A stretch of DNA of 23,648 nt, taken from the NCBI GenBank assembly GCA_001871075.1, contig MNUP01000091.1:1-23648 (forward strand), read 5' to 3'. Origin of the DNA: Candidatus Desantisbacteria bacterium CG1_02_49_89 (GTDB lineage Bacteria; Desantisbacteria; UBA1551). Within the stretch, counting starts at the first letter, position 1; every line of letters begins with the position of its first letter. Shown here piece by piece: positions 21,944-23,648 of the stretch. The notes below the pieces were generated by a model. That model was given only the letters and a program-made list of their open reading frames with translations. It was not told the origin of the DNA and ran no database searches. A program made the position numbers and the translations under genes.

Positions 21944-22495
21944 TTATGGACTGTTAACAACAACTTCATCCCTTCCATCCGACTCTTTCATCCTTACTTC
22001 CACTATTTGGCGGTGTGTTGTTGAAATGGACACTCCGGAATAATCCGCCTGTATCGGCAGTTCCCTCAGGCCCCTGTCAACCAGCACCGCGAGCTGTATG
22101 TTCCTCGGCCTTCCGAAATCCACAAGCTCATCCATCGCGGCGCGGATGGTCCTGCCGGTGTAAAGCACGTCGTCAACAAGGACTATTTTCCTGTCCGTAA
22201 GGTCAAAACCTATCTCCGTGCTCCTTACGATCGGCTGGGCTGAGATCGTTGTGAGGTCGTCGCGGTACAGGGTTATGTCAAGGATACCCAGCGGGACCTC
22301 AGCCTTATATTTGCTTTTTAACAATACGGCGATGCGGTCCGCGATATGGGCGCCCCTCATCCGGATGCCTACTATCGCAAGGTCTTTCAGCCCGTTCTTC
22401 GCGCTGTTCCTCTGCGCTATCTCATCGCAGATCCGTGCGATCGTCTTGCTTACCCCGTTTTTATCCAGTATTACCTGTGTCTTATTTGTCTTCAT
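21944..22495 (-). CDS. pyrR: Bifunctional PyrR: pyr regulator/uracil phosphoribosyltransferase
   Basis: In the known family PyrR binds pyr leader RNA when UMP is high and also has UPRTase activity. The 183-aa protein has the PRPP motif VLVDDVLYTGRTI (104-116) and the early block VGIRMRGAHIADR. I searched the upstream gaps by eye for the usual PyrR-binding loop (AGTCCAGAGAGGCT-like) and found none, so how it regulates here is open. AGGAAAAAA precedes the ATG. pyrB follows after 102 bases. Confidence 0.96.
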   Translation of the reverse strand: MKTNKTQVILDKNGVSKTIARICDEIAQRNSAKNGLKDLAIVGIRMRGAHIADRIAVLLKSKYKAEVPLGILDITLYRDDLTTISAQPIVRSTEIGFDLTDRKIVLVDDVLYTGRTIRAAMDELVDFGRPRNIQLAVLVDRGLRELPIQADYSGVSISTTHRQIVEVRMKESDGRDEVVVNSP

Positions 22496-22604
22496 TTTTT
22501 CCTGGCTAACTTATCCTGCTGTACCCACCCTTGTCCGCCAATTCTTAAGGTGGAAATCTTTAAGGAGTGTGATTTGATATTACGATAAAATTCCTTGTTG
22601 TTGC

Positions 22605-22636
22605 GTTGACACGCTGATACGTTGACACGTTGACAC
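22605..22636. repeat. 8-bp array (GTTGACAC type)x4 upstream of pyrR
   Basis: GTTGACAC, GCTGATAC, GTTGACAC, GTTGACAC with flanks TTCCTTGTTGTTGCG and GCTTTA. It lies in the 172-base gap between the ACT gene and pyrR, where leader control would be expected. Confidence 0.95.
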
Positions 22637-22667
22637 GCTTTAAAAAGGAAACTGACTTAACTGTCTT

Positions 22668-23066
22668 TTAAACGAACAGCTTCGCTATCTTCACATTATC
22701 ATTTGAGCTTATTATAAGAAGCGATTTCCCGCTTATGGAAGAAGTTGTTCCATATATATGGGTCAGGTTCGCTTTCTCGCTTGAAAGTTTCCTGCACACC
22801 TCTGATATGGCGCCGGTCTTGTCTTCAAGCTCCAGGAACACGATCTCCTGCTCTTTCATGGTGAACTTCAGGGGTTTTAACGTATCCATGGTTTTTTTGT
22901 TGTCTGACGTCACTATCCTGAATTTGGCTTTCCCGCCCTCACCGTATCCGCAGATCGCCTGTATGTTGATACCCGCGCCTGCAAGCACCGTGCTTATTTT
23001 CGCGAGCATTCCCACTTCATCAGGCGTCTCTACATAAACCTCCTTTCCTAATCTCGCGTTTACCAT
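22668..23066 (-). CDS. ACT-domain protein (two tandem ACT domains)
   Basis: The protein is 132 aa from the ATG at 23066, which has AGGGGG five bases upstream. A longer frame to 23162 overlaps the predicted promoter and is rejected. Two ACT folds are visible: YVETPDEVGMLAKISTVLAGAGINIQAI (about 9-36) and FLELEDKTGAISEVCRKLSSEKANLTHIYG (about 77-106). ACT domains bind amino acids or other small ligands and regulate. No catalytic domain is attached. It is the first gene of the co-directional cluster, directly before pyrR, but a role in pyrimidine control is only a guess. Confidence 0.85.
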   Translation of the reverse strand: MVNARLGKEVYVETPDEVGMLAKISTVLAGAGINIQAICGYGEGGKAKFRIVTSDNKKTMDTLKPLKFTMKEQEIVFLELEDKTGAISEVCRKLSSEKANLTHIYGTTSSISGKSLLIISSNDNVKIAKLFV

Positions 23067-23133
23067 ATCTTCCCCCTGCCCTTTATGGCTATGCAGCGTT
23101 CCGCCTTCAGATAATACAAAAGATTTCTTTTTA

Positions 23134-23162
23134 TATATAGCATAAAGTCTATTCTTATCCAA
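23134..23162 (-). promoter_or_regulatory. Candidate promoter for the ACT-pyr cluster
   Basis: TTGGAT (23157-23162), 17 bases, TATATA (23134-23139) on the minus strand. It gives a leader of about 60 bases to the ACT start, and lies just after a terminator that would stop transcription from the right. Confidence 0.5.
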
Positions 23163-23209
23163 TTAATCATGCTGCAATCTGCATATAATCTGAATAATCA
23201 TCTTTATCC

Positions 23210-23234
23210 AAAAAAACCCCACTTTTTAGTGGGG
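23210..23234 (-). terminator. Intrinsic terminator, minus strand
   Basis: CCCCACT/AGTGGGG forms a perfect 7-bp stem with a 4-base loop. On the minus strand it is followed by seven T residues. It would end transcripts entering from the right and insulate the ACT-pyr cluster. Confidence 0.9.
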
Positions 23235-23331
23235 ATTTCAAAGCTTTTTCCTGTCCAACAACCCAACATATATTCTATCATAATTTCAGAAAAATGTCAA
23301 GTTAAAAAGTATTTAGTGTTCCGCAACATTC

Positions 23332-23367
23332 AAAAGTATACTTTTGGGAACCTTAAAAGTATACTTT
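23332..23367. promoter_or_regulatory. Two AAAAGTATACTTTT palindromes, possible operator
   Basis: A perfect 14-bp palindrome (23332-23345) and a 13-base copy (23355-23367) lie with centres 23 bp apart, about two helical turns. That suggests paired binding of a dimeric regulator. No gene start is clearly controlled by it within the window. Confidence 0.5.
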
Positions 23368-23368
23368 C

Positions 23369-23497
23369 TCATAAATGATATTCCCCGATTTTCTGCTCAT
23401 CTTTTAACACAATAATCTTTTTGTTGGGGATAAGACACACGGTTACTTCTTGCTCCGGAAATCGACCTACCTTCCAGATTCTGCCTTCGAGAGTACC
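23369..23497 (-). pseudogene. Orphan C-terminal coding fragment
   Basis: A minus-strand frame of 42 codons ends with TGA at 23369. It starts GTLEGRIWKVGRFPEQEVTV and ends KDEQKIGEYHL. Composition and pattern look like a genuine protein end, with alternating hydrophobic strands reminiscent of the C-terminal barrel of DDE-type transposases. Upstream the frame runs through the palindromic element and stops at about 23570. No start codon or ribosome site is seen, so it looks like the tail of a broken gene. Confidence 0.4.
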
Positions 23498-23498
23498 C

Positions 23499-23554
23499 AC
23501 CCCCCTCACCCTACCCCTCTCCCTCGAGGGGAGAGGATAAAGGAGAGGGTGATT
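23499..23554. repeat. CTCTCCC/GGGAGAG palindromic element, third copy
   Basis: CCCCTCTCCCtcgaGGGGAGAGG with CTCACCCTA on one side and GGAGAGGGTGA on the other. Same family as 17341 and 17903. Confidence 0.9.
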
Positions 23555-23555
23555 A

Positions 23556-23648
23556 TTACCTGATTTTTAAACCAGCCAGCCTAAATAATTTTCCCCCAGA
23601 TATATTCACTTTTAATTGTTCCCTATGTCCGCTTTTGATTATTTCCGC
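23556..23648 (-). CDS. 3' end of an unidentified gene entering from the right edge
   Basis: A minus-strand frame is open from the edge for 30 codons (AEIIKSGHREQLKVNISGGK...FRLAGLKIR) and stops with TAA at 23556, exactly beside the palindromic element. I recognise no family. It may be the upstream part of the same broken gene as 23369-23497, since the two pieces are separated only by the element and a change of frame. Confidence 0.4.
   Translation of the reverse strand, partial: AEIIKSGHREQLKVNISGGKLFRLAGLKIR

Larger units (their letters stand above)
23163..23555. other. Region without an intact gene before the ACT-pyr cluster
   Basis: It contains a minus-strand terminator (23210-23234), two AT palindromes (23332-23367), an orphan 3' coding fragment (23369-23497) and a CTCTCCC palindromic element (23499-23554). 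No intact gene is visible. Confidence 0.7.

Noticed and set aside
22496-22667. PyrR-dependent attenuator upstream of pyrR
   Set aside because: No PyrR-binding loop sequence and no hairpin followed by a T-run was found on the transcribed strand.
23067-23162. Longer N-terminus for the ACT-domain protein starting at 23162
   Set aside because: It would overlap the -35 and -10 boxes of the predicted promoter. The ATG at 23066 has a good Shine-Dalgarno sequence and matches the start of the ACT fold.

Overview
The window is a piece of chromosome from an uncultured, probably anaerobic bacterium. It carries two radical SAM enzymes, a ferredoxin:thioredoxin reductase-type subunit, hydrogenase-maturation genes, a ferredoxin/ASKHA activator and a PyrK-dependent (NAD-linked) dihydroorotate dehydrogenase. 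The gene style fits candidate phyla such as Omnitrophota. That placement is an impression, since no marker gene here allows assignment. Almost every gene lies on the minus strand, so transcription runs right to left; the exception is a lone radical SAM gene at 7190-8590 (+).

From right to left: the right edge (23369-23648) holds broken ORF ends, a palindromic repeat, two AAAAGTATACTTTT palindromes and an intrinsic terminator. A long co-directional cluster follows: ACT-domain protein, pyrR, pyrB, pyrC, pyrK, pyrD, pyrF, pyrE, alr, a sugar-phosphate isomerase-like protein, an acetyl-xylan-esterase-like hydrolase, a Gfo/Idh/MocA oxidoreductase, a 2Fe-2S/ASKHA corrinoid-activator-like protein, panD and def. 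The pyr genes cover aspartate transcarbamylase through OMP decarboxylase; carA and carB are absent from the window. def ends 5 bp from the convergent radical SAM gene. A divergent promoter region (6982-7189) separates that gene from a minus-strand group: a ferredoxin:thioredoxin reductase-like protein, an NrdG-like activase, a HypA lacking its zinc domain, and hypF. The left end (1-3055) looks like a remodelled accessory region. It has an AAA_14/DUF4143 ATPase with an operator-like promoter, a second copy of the hypF 3' end, an excisionase-type HTH protein, two truncated tRNA-Ser-like sequences and a response regulator fused to an excisionase-type HTH.

The most unusual property is the repeat content. 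More than 25 short perfect or near-perfect tandem arrays occur, with units of 7, 8, 9 or 10 bp. Most total about 28-40 bp whatever the unit length. They sit in most gaps between genes and also in frame inside hypF, the nrdG-like gene, pyrK (four arrays) and pyrD (at the start codon). The same unit families occur both between and inside genes, for example GTTGACAC at five loci. Several arrays are interrupted by small GC-rich hairpins. In the alr/isomerase gap, two tandem elements of about 70 bp share a two-hairpin fold whose stems differ by compensating changes. I regard the array/hairpin system and the covarying element as the best candidates for something undescribed.
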